This document shows, one piece after another, positions 45,830-54,934 of a stretch of DNA of 64,000 bases. The stretch is taken from the NCBI RefSeq assembly GCF_010500955.1, contig NZ_QVMJ01000021.1, positions 62,001 to 126,000 of the forward strand. The letters run 5' to 3'. The position numbers and the translations under genes were made by a program. The notes beneath the pieces were generated by a model. It was not told where the DNA came from. It made no database searches and worked only from the letters and a program-made list of their open reading frames with translations. Source of the stretch: Bacteroides sp. 519. GTDB taxonomy: Bacteria; Bacteroidota; Bacteroidia; Bacteroidales; Bacteroidaceae. How positions within the stretch are numbered: the stretch's first letter is position 1; every line of letters starts with the position of its first letter.

Positions 45830-46120
45830 ACATTATTAACCCTTCGTTCTCCTTTAAATCTTCGCTCAAAATCCTTTTCCAGCTTTACTGGCATGTTTCT
45901 CCGTAGTTTTCTTTGGGAAACTCTGTAACTTTCTTTGGAAAGCTCTGTAGCTTTCTGTAGAAAACTCTGTAGAATTCCACAGAAAACTCTGTAGTTTTAC
46001 AAAACAAAATACGGGAATGGCAGTAATTTCAAATAACCGACATTCCCGTATAATCTTATCTAAAGATACAAAAATCTTGTGATATATGCAACTGTGTATT
46101 AACATCCGGTAACACTCGGG
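45830..46120. repeat. ~290-bp intergenic element, copy 2, with a 5 x 22-bp array
   Basis: Partner of 15340-15630. Units start at 45899, 45921, 45943, 45965 and 45987 (exact 22 bp), each with CTGTAG and a GAAA(A)C/GTTTTC-like dyad. The hairpin CGGGAATG...CATTCCCG follows at about 46012-46048, then GATATATGCAACTGTGTATT. It ends about 190 bases before the glm operon. The stretch 46121-46234 shows nothing I can name. Confidence 0.8.
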
Positions 46121-46234
46121 TGTTGCAATTTGATTGTGTTTTGTGTGCTTATCTTGTATTTTCTGCCATGGGTGATCCTGAAATAAGTTTGTTCTGTTTT
46201 ATCTTGCTATTAAAATGATAGTGTTAAAAAGAAT

Positions 46235-46282
46235 AGTTTTATTCAATAAAATGATTTATATTGAAATAAACTCCTATATTTG
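46235..46282 (+). promoter_or_regulatory. glm operon promoter with operator-like dyad
   Basis: The -7 box TATATTTG (46275-46282) is followed 28 bases later by the glmS ATG. Just upstream, arms 46235-46248 (AGTTTTATTCAATA) and 46259-46272 (TATTGAAATAAACT) pair at 12 of 14 positions around a 10-base spacer. The dyad covers the -33 region, where I see no clear TTTG, so activator or repressor control is plausible. No B12 riboswitch was seen. Confidence 0.55.
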
Positions 46283-46309
46283 CTCCATCATTATACCCTT
46301 AAATGGCTC

Positions 46310-46723
46310 ATGAAAACAAAAACAATTGTAACTGGTGTAATCGGAGCAGATGTACACGCTGTAGGCAATAAAATTATAGCCTATGCTTTAGAAAACGAAG
46401 GATACAACGTAGTTAACCTTGGCGTAATGGTATCGCAGGAAGAATACATTGCTGCTGCCCTCGAAACAAATGCAGATGTTATTCTTGTATCATCCCTTTA
46501 CGGACATGGAGAGATAGACTGTCAGGGGCTTCGCCAGAAATGTGAAGAAGCAGGGCTGAAAGATATCCCCCTGTTAGTTGGTGGAAACCTCGTAGTAGGA
46601 AAACAAGACTTCGTTGAAGTAGAAAAACGTTTCAAAGAAATGGGATTTACCCGTGCATACCCTCCCGGAACAGCTGTAGAAACCACCCTTGCCGATTTAA
46701 AAGAGATATTAGGCCTATCGTAA
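46310..46723 (+). CDS. glmS: Glutamate mutase S (sigma) subunit, B12-binding
   Basis: A 137-residue cobalamin-binding protein. The B12 motif is present as Asp14-x-His16-x-x-Gly19 in GADVHAVG, with SSLYGHGE and LVGGNLVVG further on. Length and His16 match the clostridial protein. With GlmE it forms the adenosylcobalamin-dependent mutase turning L-glutamate into (2S,3S)-3-methylaspartate. ATG at 46310 is chosen. A TTG at 46280 would lie closer to the -7 box. The next gene starts seven bases after its stop. Confidence 0.95.
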   Translation: MKTKTIVTGVIGADVHAVGNKIIAYALENEGYNVVNLGVMVSQEEYIAAALETNADVILVSSLYGHGEIDCQGLRQKCEEAGLKDIPLLVGGNLVVGKQDFVEVEKRFKEMGFTRAYPPGTAVETTLADLKEILGLS

Positions 46724-46729
46724 AACGCC

Positions 46730-48088
46730 ATGAACATTCTCACTGTAGATTTTGGTAGCACTTATACCAAACTTACGCTGATTGATACGGCCGAAGCTGC
46801 TATTATAGGTACAGCAAACGCCTTTACCACCATTAATACGGATATTATTCATGGCTTCAATACAGCTGTAGCCCAGCTGACACAGAAAATAGGAGCATTT
46901 ACTTACGAAAAATTACTGTGTTGCAGTAGTGCCGGCGGAGGTTTGAAAATGGTAGCTCTCGGGCTGGTTCCCGAACTTACTGCTCAGGCTGCCCGGTTGG
47001 CAGCATCAAGTGCCGGAGCCAAAGTAATCCGAACCTACTCTTTCGAAATATCACGTCGTGAACAAGAAGAAATCTATGCCATCAATCCGGATATAATTCT
47101 GCTTTGCGGAGGTACCGATGGCGGTAATAAAGAAGTTATTATTGCCAATGCCCAACGCTTGTGCGAGGTAGAGAGAGACTTTACTGTAATTGTTGCAGGA
47201 AATAAAAGTGCATCTCACGATATAAAAGAGATATTCGAAGCTTCGGGCAAAGATTACATGATTACCGATAACGTAATGCCTACCTTTAACAAACTGAATA
47301 TTGAACCTGCCCGGAAAAGTATCTGTGATGTTTTTATACGGAAAATTATAGATGCGAAAGGGCTATCCGAAATTCAGCAGATGGCATCTGTACCCATCAT
47401 ACCTACTCCTTTGGCCGTTATGGACGCATGTGAATTGTTAAGCAAAGGTACGGATAAAACTCTGGGCATTGGCGATTTTATGGCTATTGATCTGGGAGGT
47501 GCCACCACCGATGTGTATTCCATGGCCGACGGATTGCCGCACATGAGTAATATGCTGGTGAAAGGCTTGCCCGAACCCTTTAGCAAACGAACTGTAGAAG
47601 GTGATCTGGGAATGCGTTACAGTCTACATTCTCTCATCGAAGAGGCTAGGGTAGAGGATGCCCACCAACTGGCATGGGCCGAAAAATGCATCGCTAATCC
47701 TGATACCATTGCTACCTGTGCCGAAGAGCAACACATGGACGAGGCATTTGCACATAGTGCCGTGCAGATAGCAGTTGAAAGACATTGCGGTTATATGGAA
47801 AGTTCTTATACTCCATTGGGCGAAGTTTTTACCCTCACAGGGAAAGACCTCACACACCTTATATATATAATAGGTATAGGGGGAGCCATTATTAACAGTT
47901 CCAACCCTGCCGATATATTAAAAGGAGCTTTGCACAATCCGTTAAAACCGCATCTTTTGAAACCACATCAGGCAGAATATCTGCTCGACAGCCGATACAT
48001 CTTTGCCTCGATGGGACTTTTGAGTCGGATAGAGCCGGAACTGGCTTTGCATCTCATGAAAAAAGAAATTGTACAACATAGAAACTAA
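46730..48088 (+). CDS. glmL: GlmL/MutL, reactivating factor of glutamate mutase
   Basis: A 452-residue ASKHA-fold protein. The phosphate loops are DFGSTYTKLTLID at the N-terminus and MAIDLGGATTDVYSMADG near 250, and IIGIGGAIINSS is near 384. Family members accompany glutamate mutase and are thought to act as ATP-dependent chaperones for the B12 enzyme. It lies between glmS and glmE, the order seen in clostridia as I recall. The stop overlaps the next ORF's upstream frame, and the true glmE start is 16 bases downstream. Confidence 0.93.
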   Translation: MNILTVDFGSTYTKLTLIDTAEAAIIGTANAFTTINTDIIHGFNTAVAQLTQKIGAFTYEKLLCCSSAGGGLKMVALGLVPELTAQAARLAASSAGAKVIRTYSFEISRREQEEIYAINPDIILLCGGTDGGNKEVIIANAQRLCEVERDFTVIVAGNKSASHDIKEIFEASGKDYMITDNVMPTFNKLNIEPARKSICDVFIRKIIDAKGLSEIQQMASVPIIPTPLAVMDACELLSKGTDKTLGIGDFMAIDLGGATTDVYSMADGLPHMSNMLVKGLPEPFSKRTVEGDLGMRYSLHSLIEEARVEDAHQLAWAEKCIANPDTIATCAEEQHMDEAFAHSAVQIAVERHCGYMESSYTPLGEVFTLTGKDLTHLIYIIGIGGAIINSSNPADILKGALHNPLKPHLLKPHQAEYLLDSRYIFASMGLLSRIEPELALHLMKKEIVQHRN

Positions 48089-48104
48089 AAAAACAATCAT
48101 AGAA

Positions 48105-49562
48105 ATGAAACTTAGAAACAGGAAACTAACTCAGGACGAGTTTTTTAAAGAACGTGAAGAGGTACTTCAACAATGGCCTACGGGCAAAAATGTAGATTTT
48201 GAAGAGGCTGTACAGTATCAATTAAACATCGATAAAACCAAGCGTTTTGGCGAGAAACTGGCAAAGGCAGATGCCGCCGGAATCACACTGATACAGCCCC
48301 GTGCCGGTGTTGCTCTCTATACCGAGCACATTAAACTGTTGCAATACCTCGAAACCGAAGGTGAAGCCGATTTACTACCCAGCACCATTGACAGCTACAC
48401 CCGCCTGAACCGCTACAAAGAGGCCGAAGTAGGCATTGAAAAGAGCAAGGAAAGCGGACGTTCTATGTTAAACGGTTTTCCCGCAGTGAATTACGGAGTA
48501 GACATTTGCCGGGCTGTGACTTCTTCGTTGCAAAGCCCGGTACAGGTGCGTCACGGAACCCCCGATGCCCGATTACTTACCGAAATAACTATCGCCGGAG
48601 GTTTTACATCTTACGAGGGTGGTGGTATTTCGTATAACATTCCTTATTCTAAAAACCACTCCTTAGAGAGCACCATTGCCCATTGGCAGTATGCCGACCG
48701 CTTGGTGGGCCTTTATGAAGAGGCTGGGGTATCTATCAACCGCGAACCTTTCGGCCCGTTGACCGGAACACTTGTTCCTCCCTGTATCTCTAACTCTGTA
48801 GCTGTAATAGAAGCCCTGTTGGCTGCTACTCAAGGTGTAAAAGATGTAACTGTAGGTTACGGGCAATGCGGTAACCTGATACAAGACATTGCTGCTATAC
48901 GTTCCCTGAAAACCATGACAAGGAAATACCTCGATAAATTTGGCTTTCACGATGTGCGTGTAACTACCGTGTTCCACCAATGGATGGGAGGATTCCCACA
49001 AGATGAATCCAAATCGTTTGCTGTAATATCATGGGGAGCAGCTGCTGCAGTGCTTGCCAACGCTACTAAAGTAATTGTAAAAACACCGCACGAAGCCATG
49101 GGCGTTCCTACCAAAGAAGCCAATGCCGCCGGATTGAAAGCCACCAAGCAGCTTACGTCTATGTTGAAAGACCAAACATTTGTGGACATTCCTGCTGTAG
49201 TAACCGAAAGCCACATCATTGAAGAGGAAATGCAATGCATCCTTAACAAAGTTGAGGAACTAGGTAAAGGCGATTATGTGTTGGGAACCATTGCTGCTTT
49301 CGAGGCTGGTGTAATAGACATACCTTTTGCACCGAGCAAATTTAACGCCGGTAAATTGATGCCTGCCCGTGACAACACCGGAGCAGTGCGTTTGCTCGAC
49401 GCCGGAAACGTACCATTGACTCCCGAACTGAAAAACTTCCACCGCCAGAAACTGGAAGAACGGGCTGCATTCGAGAAACGTCCCGTAAGTTTCCAAATGG
49501 TGGTCGACGATGTGTATGCCATCGGTAAAGGGTTCCTTGTAGGAAGACCGCATGGGAATTAG
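48105..49562 (+). CDS. glmE: Glutamate mutase E (epsilon) subunit
   Basis: A 485-residue TIM-barrel mutase subunit, the size of the clostridial enzyme. It has the substrate Arg regions VRHGTPDARLLTE and TSYEGGGISYNIPYSKN, and GYGQCGNLIQDIAAIR. It does the radical carbon-skeleton rearrangement with GlmS-bound adenosylcobalamin. I chose ATG at 48105. A TTG at 48069 overlaps glmL. Bases after the stop (49556-49596) are AATTAAAAATT words. Confidence 0.95.
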   Translation: MKLRNRKLTQDEFFKEREEVLQQWPTGKNVDFEEAVQYQLNIDKTKRFGEKLAKADAAGITLIQPRAGVALYTEHIKLLQYLETEGEADLLPSTIDSYTRLNRYKEAEVGIEKSKESGRSMLNGFPAVNYGVDICRAVTSSLQSPVQVRHGTPDARLLTEITIAGGFTSYEGGGISYNIPYSKNHSLESTIAHWQYADRLVGLYEEAGVSINREPFGPLTGTLVPPCISNSVAVIEALLAATQGVKDVTVGYGQCGNLIQDIAAIRSLKTMTRKYLDKFGFHDVRVTTVFHQWMGGFPQDESKSFAVISWGAAAAVLANATKVIVKTPHEAMGVPTKEANAAGLKATKQLTSMLKDQTFVDIPAVVTESHIIEEEMQCILNKVEELGKGDYVLGTIAAFEAGVIDIPFAPSKFNAGKLMPARDNTGAVRLLDAGNVPLTPELKNFHRQKLEERAAFEKRPVSFQMVVDDVYAIGKGFLVGRPHGN

Positions 49563-49596
49563 GAATTAAGAATTAAAAATTAAAAATTGAAGCATC

Positions 49597-50838
49597 ATGA
49601 AAATAACAAATGTACTTTGCGCTCCCGGAAAAACCGGATTTTATTTCGACGATCAAAAAGCTATTAAAGCCGGTGCCGGACACGATGGTGCCTTTTATAC
49701 AGGTACCCCTATGACCGAAGGTTTCACTTCTATACGCATGGCAGGCGAATCTATCTCTGTTCTCTTTATTCTCGAAAACGGTGCTGTAGCCCATGGCGAT
49801 TGCGCTGCTGTGCAATACTCTGGTGCTGCAGGACGCGATCCGCTTTTCCTGGCTAAAGACTTTATTCCCCTCATTGAGAAAGAAATAGCTCCTTTGTACA
49901 TAGGCAAAGAAATAACTACTTTCAAAGAGCTTGCCAACCTGGTAGATAAAACACTAAGCCCTTCTACAGGTAAAATATACCACACAGCTATTCGCTACGG
50001 AATAACTCAGGCCTGCCTCGATGCTGTTGCCAAAAGCCAATCAAAACAAATGGCCGAGGTAATTGCCGACGAATATGGTACTACCGTATCCGAGACTATG
50101 ATTCCGATCTTTACCCAATCTGGCGACGACCGTTACATCAACGCCGACAAGATGATAATGAAAGGTGCGCAAGTGTTGCCACATGCCCTCTTTAACCATG
50201 CCGAAGAGAAAACCGGTCTTCGTGGTGAAAAGATAGAAGCCTATATTGAGTGGCTACGTAAACGCATTATACAGTTCAGCCCCTACGAAGGCTATCATCC
50301 TGTTATCCACATTGATGTGTATGGAACGCTGGGAATTGTTTTCAATAATGATTTTGAAACCATAGCTACTTATATTGCAGGGCTTGAAAAAATAGCTGCC
50401 CCCTTCCGCCTCCGTGTAGAAGGTCCTGTAGATATGGGCGAAAAAGAGGCTCAGATTGAAGCACTGCGCATTATCCGTGAACTCCTTGAGCAAAAAGGAT
50501 CGCAAGCCGAAATCGTGGCCGACGAGTGGTGCAACACCCTCGAAGATATTCAAGATTTCACGCTGCGCCGCGCCGGGCACATGATACAGATTAAAACACC
50601 CGACCTTGGAGGTATCAATAACTCCATCGAAGCTGTTCTCTTCTGCAAGCAACACGGCATTGAAGCCTACCTTGGTGGTACTTGCAACGAAACCAACCGC
50701 TCTGCCGAAGTATGTGCACATATTGCTATGGCCACATCGCCAGTGCAATACCTTGCTAAACCCGGTATGGGTGTAGACGAAGGGTATATGCTTGTTTTCA
50801 ACGAAATGCAACGTATACTTGTACTAAAGAACAGATAA
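49597..50838 (+). CDS. mal: Methylaspartate ammonia-lyase
   Basis: A 413-residue enolase-superfamily enzyme, the same length as the clostridial one. The Mg ligands sit in VIHIDVYGT (Asp), RVEGPVDMG (Glu) and VADEWCNT (Asp). The catalytic Lys is 333 in IQIKTPDLGG. It eliminates ammonia from 3-methylaspartate to give mesaconate. C- and G-ending codons look more frequent here than in the neighbouring regions, an eye impression not counted, possibly reflecting a transferred block. Confidence 0.95.
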   Translation: MKITNVLCAPGKTGFYFDDQKAIKAGAGHDGAFYTGTPMTEGFTSIRMAGESISVLFILENGAVAHGDCAAVQYSGAAGRDPLFLAKDFIPLIEKEIAPLYIGKEITTFKELANLVDKTLSPSTGKIYHTAIRYGITQACLDAVAKSQSKQMAEVIADEYGTTVSETMIPIFTQSGDDRYINADKMIMKGAQVLPHALFNHAEEKTGLRGEKIEAYIEWLRKRIIQFSPYEGYHPVIHIDVYGTLGIVFNNDFETIATYIAGLEKIAAPFRLRVEGPVDMGEKEAQIEALRIIRELLEQKGSQAEIVADEWCNTLEDIQDFTLRRAGHMIQIKTPDLGGINNSIEAVLFCKQHGIEAYLGGTCNETNRSAEVCAHIAMATSPVQYLAKPGMGVDEGYMLVFNEMQRILVLKNR

Positions 50839-50868
50839 TTTGTAAATTAGCATTCAAAATCCGATAAG

Positions 50869-52239
50869 ATGGAAGAATTAAGAATACTTTCCCCAACAGC
50901 CATCCTTGGCTATGGGTTCCCTATGGCATCCTTCGAGGAAGGCATGAAACGTAATCCTCATGTAATAGCTGTAGATGCAGGATCTACCGATCCCGGACCC
51001 TATTACCTCGGTGCAGGCAAATCCTTTACCGATTACAACTCAGTGAAACGCGATCTCGAAATCATGATTCCCGCCGCCATCGAAGCAGGTATTCCTGTTA
51101 TCATTGGTACCGGTGGTGGTTGTGGCGGACGCCCTCATGTAGCTTTTAATCTCGATATAATTAAACAAATAGCCAGCGAAAAGAAGTTAACCTTCAAACT
51201 AGCTGTTATCCAGTCCGAACTGGACAAAGAACTCATTAAAGAAAAACTTGCCAATGGCGATATCGAACCCCTCTTCCCAGCTAAACAAATCACAGCCGAA
51301 GATGTAGATAACACTGTTCGCATAGTTGCTCAAATGGGTGAAGAGCCCTTTATCGATGCCCTTAACCAAGGTGCTAACGTAATTCTGGCTGGTCGTTCTT
51401 ACGACCCTTCGGTATTTGCTGCCCTTGCCATTAAAGAAGGTTTCGACCGCGGGCTCGCCATACACCTTGGTAAAATACTCGAATGCGCTTCTATTGCTGC
51501 TACTCCCGGTAGTGGTAGCGACTGTATGTTTGGCTACCTCCATAAAGATGATTTTGTGCTCGAACCCCTTTCGCCTTTGCGTAAGTGCACCACGCTGTCG
51601 GTAGCTGCCCATACCCTCTACGAAAAAACAAATCCCTATATGTTACCCGGTCCTGGAGGCGCCATCGACCTGTACGGAACCACCTTTACCCAACTTACCG
51701 ACAATACAGTGAAAGTAGCCGGAAGTAAATTTGTTCCTACGGACGATTACTTTGTAAAGCTCGAAGGAGTTAGGAAAGTAGGTTACCGAACCATCTCAGT
51801 AGCGGGAGTCAAAGACCCTGTAATGATTGAAAAGATCGATCAGATAGTTGATAGTGTAAAAGCCCGCGTGAAAGACAATTTCGAGGCTTATGGTATCACC
51901 GATTTCTTCCTCGACTTTAAGATATATGGTAAAAATGGTGTTATGGGGCTCTTCCCCGGTGCCGATAACCGTACCGCTCACGAACTTTGTATTGTTATTG
52001 AAGCTGTGGCCGACACACAGGAACGTGCCGATACCATCTGCGGTTTTGCCCGTAGCACCATGCTCCACTTCGGCTACGAAGGACGTATCTCTACTGCCGG
52101 CAACCTTGCGTTCCCTTTCTCGCCTTCCGATTGCAAAGTAGGAGAGGTGTACGAATTTAATATATACCACCTCATGAAGGTCGACAATCCTTCCGAGTAC
52201 TTCCCTGTAGAGTATATACAATTCACAAATGGTAAATAG
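50869..52239 (+). CDS. AtuA-like (DUF1446) protein in the methylaspartate operon
   Basis: A 456-residue protein of the acyclic-terpene-utilisation AtuA/DUF1446 family. Visible: GTGGGCGGRPHVAFN near 83, LAGRSYDPSVFAAL near 170, ATPGSGSDCMFGYL and the C-terminal PFSPSDCKVGEVYEFNIYH. DUF4387 follows nine bases later, as is common for AtuA. The operon lacks a citramalate lyase, so a role after mesaconate hydration is possible (see findings). The exact reaction is not known to me. There is no signal peptide, so it is cytoplasmic. Confidence 0.82.
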   Translation: MEELRILSPTAILGYGFPMASFEEGMKRNPHVIAVDAGSTDPGPYYLGAGKSFTDYNSVKRDLEIMIPAAIEAGIPVIIGTGGGCGGRPHVAFNLDIIKQIASEKKLTFKLAVIQSELDKELIKEKLANGDIEPLFPAKQITAEDVDNTVRIVAQMGEEPFIDALNQGANVILAGRSYDPSVFAALAIKEGFDRGLAIHLGKILECASIAATPGSGSDCMFGYLHKDDFVLEPLSPLRKCTTLSVAAHTLYEKTNPYMLPGPGGAIDLYGTTFTQLTDNTVKVAGSKFVPTDDYFVKLEGVRKVGYRTISVAGVKDPVMIEKIDQIVDSVKARVKDNFEAYGITDFFLDFKIYGKNGVMGLFPGADNRTAHELCIVIEAVADTQERADTICGFARSTMLHFGYEGRISTAGNLAFPFSPSDCKVGEVYEFNIYHLMKVDNPSEYFPVEYIQFTNGK

Positions 52240-52248
52240 ATTACAATT

Positions 52249-52566
52249 ATGGAATACAATTTAAGAGATATAGCTTCTGTAATACGAAGTAAAAATTCGG
52301 GCCCTTATGAACTAACGTTCGATATCATTTTCAAAGAATTCGATATGTATAATCAGGTAAAAGCGGCCAATGCTATCAACGAACCGGCTTTTGCTCAATT
52401 GTACAACATCCCCCAGAGTGATATCATCAAACTTGTGTACTTCGATCCGGCCAAAGCTGTTAAAATAACCATTGTGCGCCCCATTCCTTCGGGTGCACTT
52501 GGCGAAACCGATGTATATGGTGCCCAGCAACATTCTCCTTTGTTGGGATATACCATTCAAATTTAA
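52249..52566 (+). CDS. DUF4387 protein, AtuA partner
   Basis: A 105-residue protein of the DUF4387 type: LRDIASVIRSKNSGPYELTF, then TIVRPIPSGALGETDVYGAQQ and HSPLLGYTIQI. In many genomes DUF4387 is next to or fused with AtuA-like proteins, so the two probably form one complex. The next gene starts six bases after its stop. Confidence 0.82.
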   Translation: MEYNLRDIASVIRSKNSGPYELTFDIIFKEFDMYNQVKAANAINEPAFAQLYNIPQSDIIKLVYFDPAKAVKITIVRPIPSGALGETDVYGAQQHSPLLGYTIQI

Positions 52567-52571
52567 TTATT

Positions 52572-53516
52572 ATGCGAAACCTCATACAAGAATACTCTGT
52601 CTTTTCACAGTACTTCGCCCCTCACGGGCGAGAGCGACTTTTATTCTTGGGAGAGCAAATTGCCCAACGCCACCTTACTTATACCGACAGGCTAATTGGT
52701 ATAGTAGGAGATGCCGGTTCCGGAAAATCATCCCTCATCCGGGGGATGTTTCCCGGACTTGAGCTCTCTAACGACGACGATATGCTCAATCCACGTAAGA
52801 TAATGCAGGTGCGCGACCTCTTCGAAAACGTTCAGCAATCCACTACCTATCACATTGATATGCGGTTTCAAACCGCTTTTACCCAGATGTACGAGATTGT
52901 TGACTTTGTACGTAATGCGCTCGAACACAAACGCCGCGTTATAGTAGAACACTTTAACCTGCTATATACTGCTTTAGGCATCAATGCCGATGTACTTGTG
53001 GGCATAGGCGAAGAAATTATCGTTACCCGTCCAAGCATCTTTGGACCTCAGCCTCAAAGCATTTACGATATTGTATCAAAATCGCTCCACTACCGTAAAA
53101 TAGCACATACCATTGAGGACATTACTATTATGATCCTCACTACCGAGTTTGGTATCAACCGTAAAATTATGTATGCCTCGGATATGCGTAACGGCTTCGT
53201 GCTTAAATTTACCGAAGAGGTTGACCTTGACTTCGAACTGCTCAACACGCGGGTGAAGGAAGAAATAGACCGTCATCTTGATGTGTGTTGTTGCGATGAA
53301 GACCATATTCTTATCGGCAATAAAAAAGTAGCCTGTAACTTTCCCCGTTTGCATGTGCTCAACACTTCCGAGATCGAAGAGTTTACTTTTATCAAACGCT
53401 TCATTCCCGATCCTAAAACCAACACATATTGTATTGTTGGTGTATTGAGCAACAACGAAAACATTGCTATTGACAATTTAAATACTGTTCATTTCCTTCA
53501 ACGTAAAAAGATATGA
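52572..53516 (+). CDS. P-loop NTPase of unknown function in the methylaspartate operon
   Basis: A 314-residue protein with Walker A GDAGSGKS (46-53) and a C-terminal segment (about 225-314) resembling the second additional domain of alanyl-tRNA synthetases, a label I recall for such proteins but cannot verify. The first 45 residues show no domain. It lies between DUF4387 and the hydratase alpha gene and overlaps the latter by four bases. It may be an assembly or loading factor. The role is open. Confidence 0.6.
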   Translation: MRNLIQEYSVFSQYFAPHGRERLLFLGEQIAQRHLTYTDRLIGIVGDAGSGKSSLIRGMFPGLELSNDDDMLNPRKIMQVRDLFENVQQSTTYHIDMRFQTAFTQMYEIVDFVRNALEHKRRVIVEHFNLLYTALGINADVLVGIGEEIIVTRPSIFGPQPQSIYDIVSKSLHYRKIAHTIEDITIMILTTEFGINRKIMYASDMRNGFVLKFTEEVDLDFELLNTRVKEEIDRHLDVCCCDEDHILIGNKKVACNFPRLHVLNTSEIEEFTFIKRFIPDPKTNTYCIVGVLSNNENIAIDNLNTVHFLQRKKI

Positions 53517-54355
53517 GACAAATTGCCACAGATAAAATCACTAACCTGGTAGAGAAACTCTGCATCGAAGCCAACTGTGTGCTTACCGACGACATCTTTA
53601 ACTGCATCAAAGCCTGCCACTGTACCGAAAAATTTCCTTTGGGTAAAAACATTCTTAACACCCTTGTCGAGAATGCCCAAATAGCAAAGAACGAAACAGC
53701 CCCCATCTGTCAGGATACCGGCATGACTGTTGTGTTTATTACCATCGGGCAAGATGTGCACATAACCGGTGGCTCTCTCGAAGATGCCATTAACGAAGGT
53801 GTGCGTCGTGGATACGAGAAAGGATATTTGCGTAAATCCGTTGTGTCCGATCCTTTGAACCGTGTAAACACCAAAGACAATACACCTGCCGTTATTCATT
53901 ACGACATTGTTCCGGGCGATAAATTCCACATCACTGTTGCCCCTAAAGGCTTCGGTAGTGAAAATATGAGTGGGCTAAAAATGCTGAAACCTAGTCAGGG
54001 GTTACAAGGAATTAAAGATTTTGTAATTCAAACCGTATCCGATGCGGGCGCCAATCCTTGTCCTCCAATCATTGTGGGTGTAGGCATAGGCGGTACTATG
54101 GAAAAAAGCGCTTACCTGAGTAAAAAAGCATTGCTTCGTTCCGTAGGAGAGAAGAATCCTGATCCAACATTAGCAGCTCTGGAGGAAGAACTTCTCCAGT
54201 CAATCAACCAATTAGGTATCGGTCCGGCCGGCTTCGGAGGAACCACCACCGCTTTGAGTGTAAACATCCTTACGTATGCCACCCATATTGCAGGCCTGCC
54301 TGTTTCGGTAAACATAGGCTGTCATGCTACCCGCCATGCCGAAGGCAATTTATAA
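53513..54355 (+). CDS. Fe-S hydro-lyase alpha subunit, likely mesaconase
   Basis: A 280-residue protein matching the N-terminal (alpha) part of class I fumarase and tartrate dehydratase. The three 4Fe-4S Cys are C66 (PICQDTG), C183 (NPCPPIIVG) and C270 (IGCHATRHA). The beta part is encoded next door. Class I fumarases and mesaconase share this fold, and the operon favours mesaconate to (S)-citramalate. Fumarase or tartrate dehydratase activity cannot be excluded. Confidence 0.88.
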   Translation: MRQIATDKITNLVEKLCIEANCVLTDDIFNCIKACHCTEKFPLGKNILNTLVENAQIAKNETAPICQDTGMTVVFITIGQDVHITGGSLEDAINEGVRRGYEKGYLRKSVVSDPLNRVNTKDNTPAVIHYDIVPGDKFHITVAPKGFGSENMSGLKMLKPSQGLQGIKDFVIQTVSDAGANPCPPIIVGVGIGGTMEKSAYLSKKALLRSVGEKNPDPTLAALEEELLQSINQLGIGPAGFGGTTTALSVNILTYATHIAGLPVSVNIGCHATRHAEGNL

Positions 54356-54376
54356 CGATAAACAGCAAAAAAGATT

Positions 54377-54934
54377 ATGGAAACTAAAAACATCATAACC
54401 ACTCCTTTTACCGACGAAATAATCCGCAGTTTAAAAGCAGGCGATTTGGTTTACATCTCCGGAGTTGTTTACACCGCAAGAGATGCTGCTCACAAACGCA
54501 TGTGCGAATATTTAGACGAGGGTCGGCCTATGCCTTTCGACTTTACCGGAGCTGCCATATATTATGCTGGTCCATGTCCTCCCAAACCGGGAAAACCCAT
54601 TGGCTCTGTAGGCCCTACCACAAGTGGAAGAATGGATTTATATGCCCCACGCCTGATGGAAGAGGGTCTTAAAGTAATGATAGGCAAAGGTTTTCGTAGC
54701 CCCGAAGTAGTAAACTCCATTGTTAAACATAACGGCATCTACTTTGCAGCTATTGGTGGTGCAGCCGCTCTGATGGGTAAATGTGTTGAAAGCGCAGAAG
54801 TTATTGCCTATGATGAACTGGGCACAGAAGCAGTAAGACGATTAGTGGTTAACGAGTTACCAGTTATCGTAGCAGTTGATAGTCAAGGTAGAGATGCATA
54901 TAAAGAAGGTAGAGAACACTTCGCCGAGGCTTAA
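54377..54934 (+). CDS. Fe-S hydro-lyase beta subunit, likely mesaconase
   Basis: A 185-residue protein matching the C-terminal (beta) part of class I fumarase/tartrate dehydratase: DLVYISGVVYTARDAAHKRM, VGPTTSGRMDLYAPRLMEEG and MIGKGFRSPEVV. It completes the two-subunit hydratase with the gene upstream. Its stop codon shares bases with the stop of the convergent GNAT gene. It ends the operon. Confidence 0.9.
   Translation: METKNIITTPFTDEIIRSLKAGDLVYISGVVYTARDAAHKRMCEYLDEGRPMPFDFTGAAIYYAGPCPPKPGKPIGSVGPTTSGRMDLYAPRLMEEGLKVMIGKGFRSPEVVNSIVKHNGIYFAAIGGAAALMGKCVESAEVIAYDELGTEAVRRLVVNELPVIVAVDSQGRDAYKEGREHFAEA

Noticed and set aside
46121..46309. Cobalamin riboswitch before the B12-dependent mutase.
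   Set aside because: No B12-box-like conserved sequence or long leader is seen. The leader after the -7 box is only about 20 bases.
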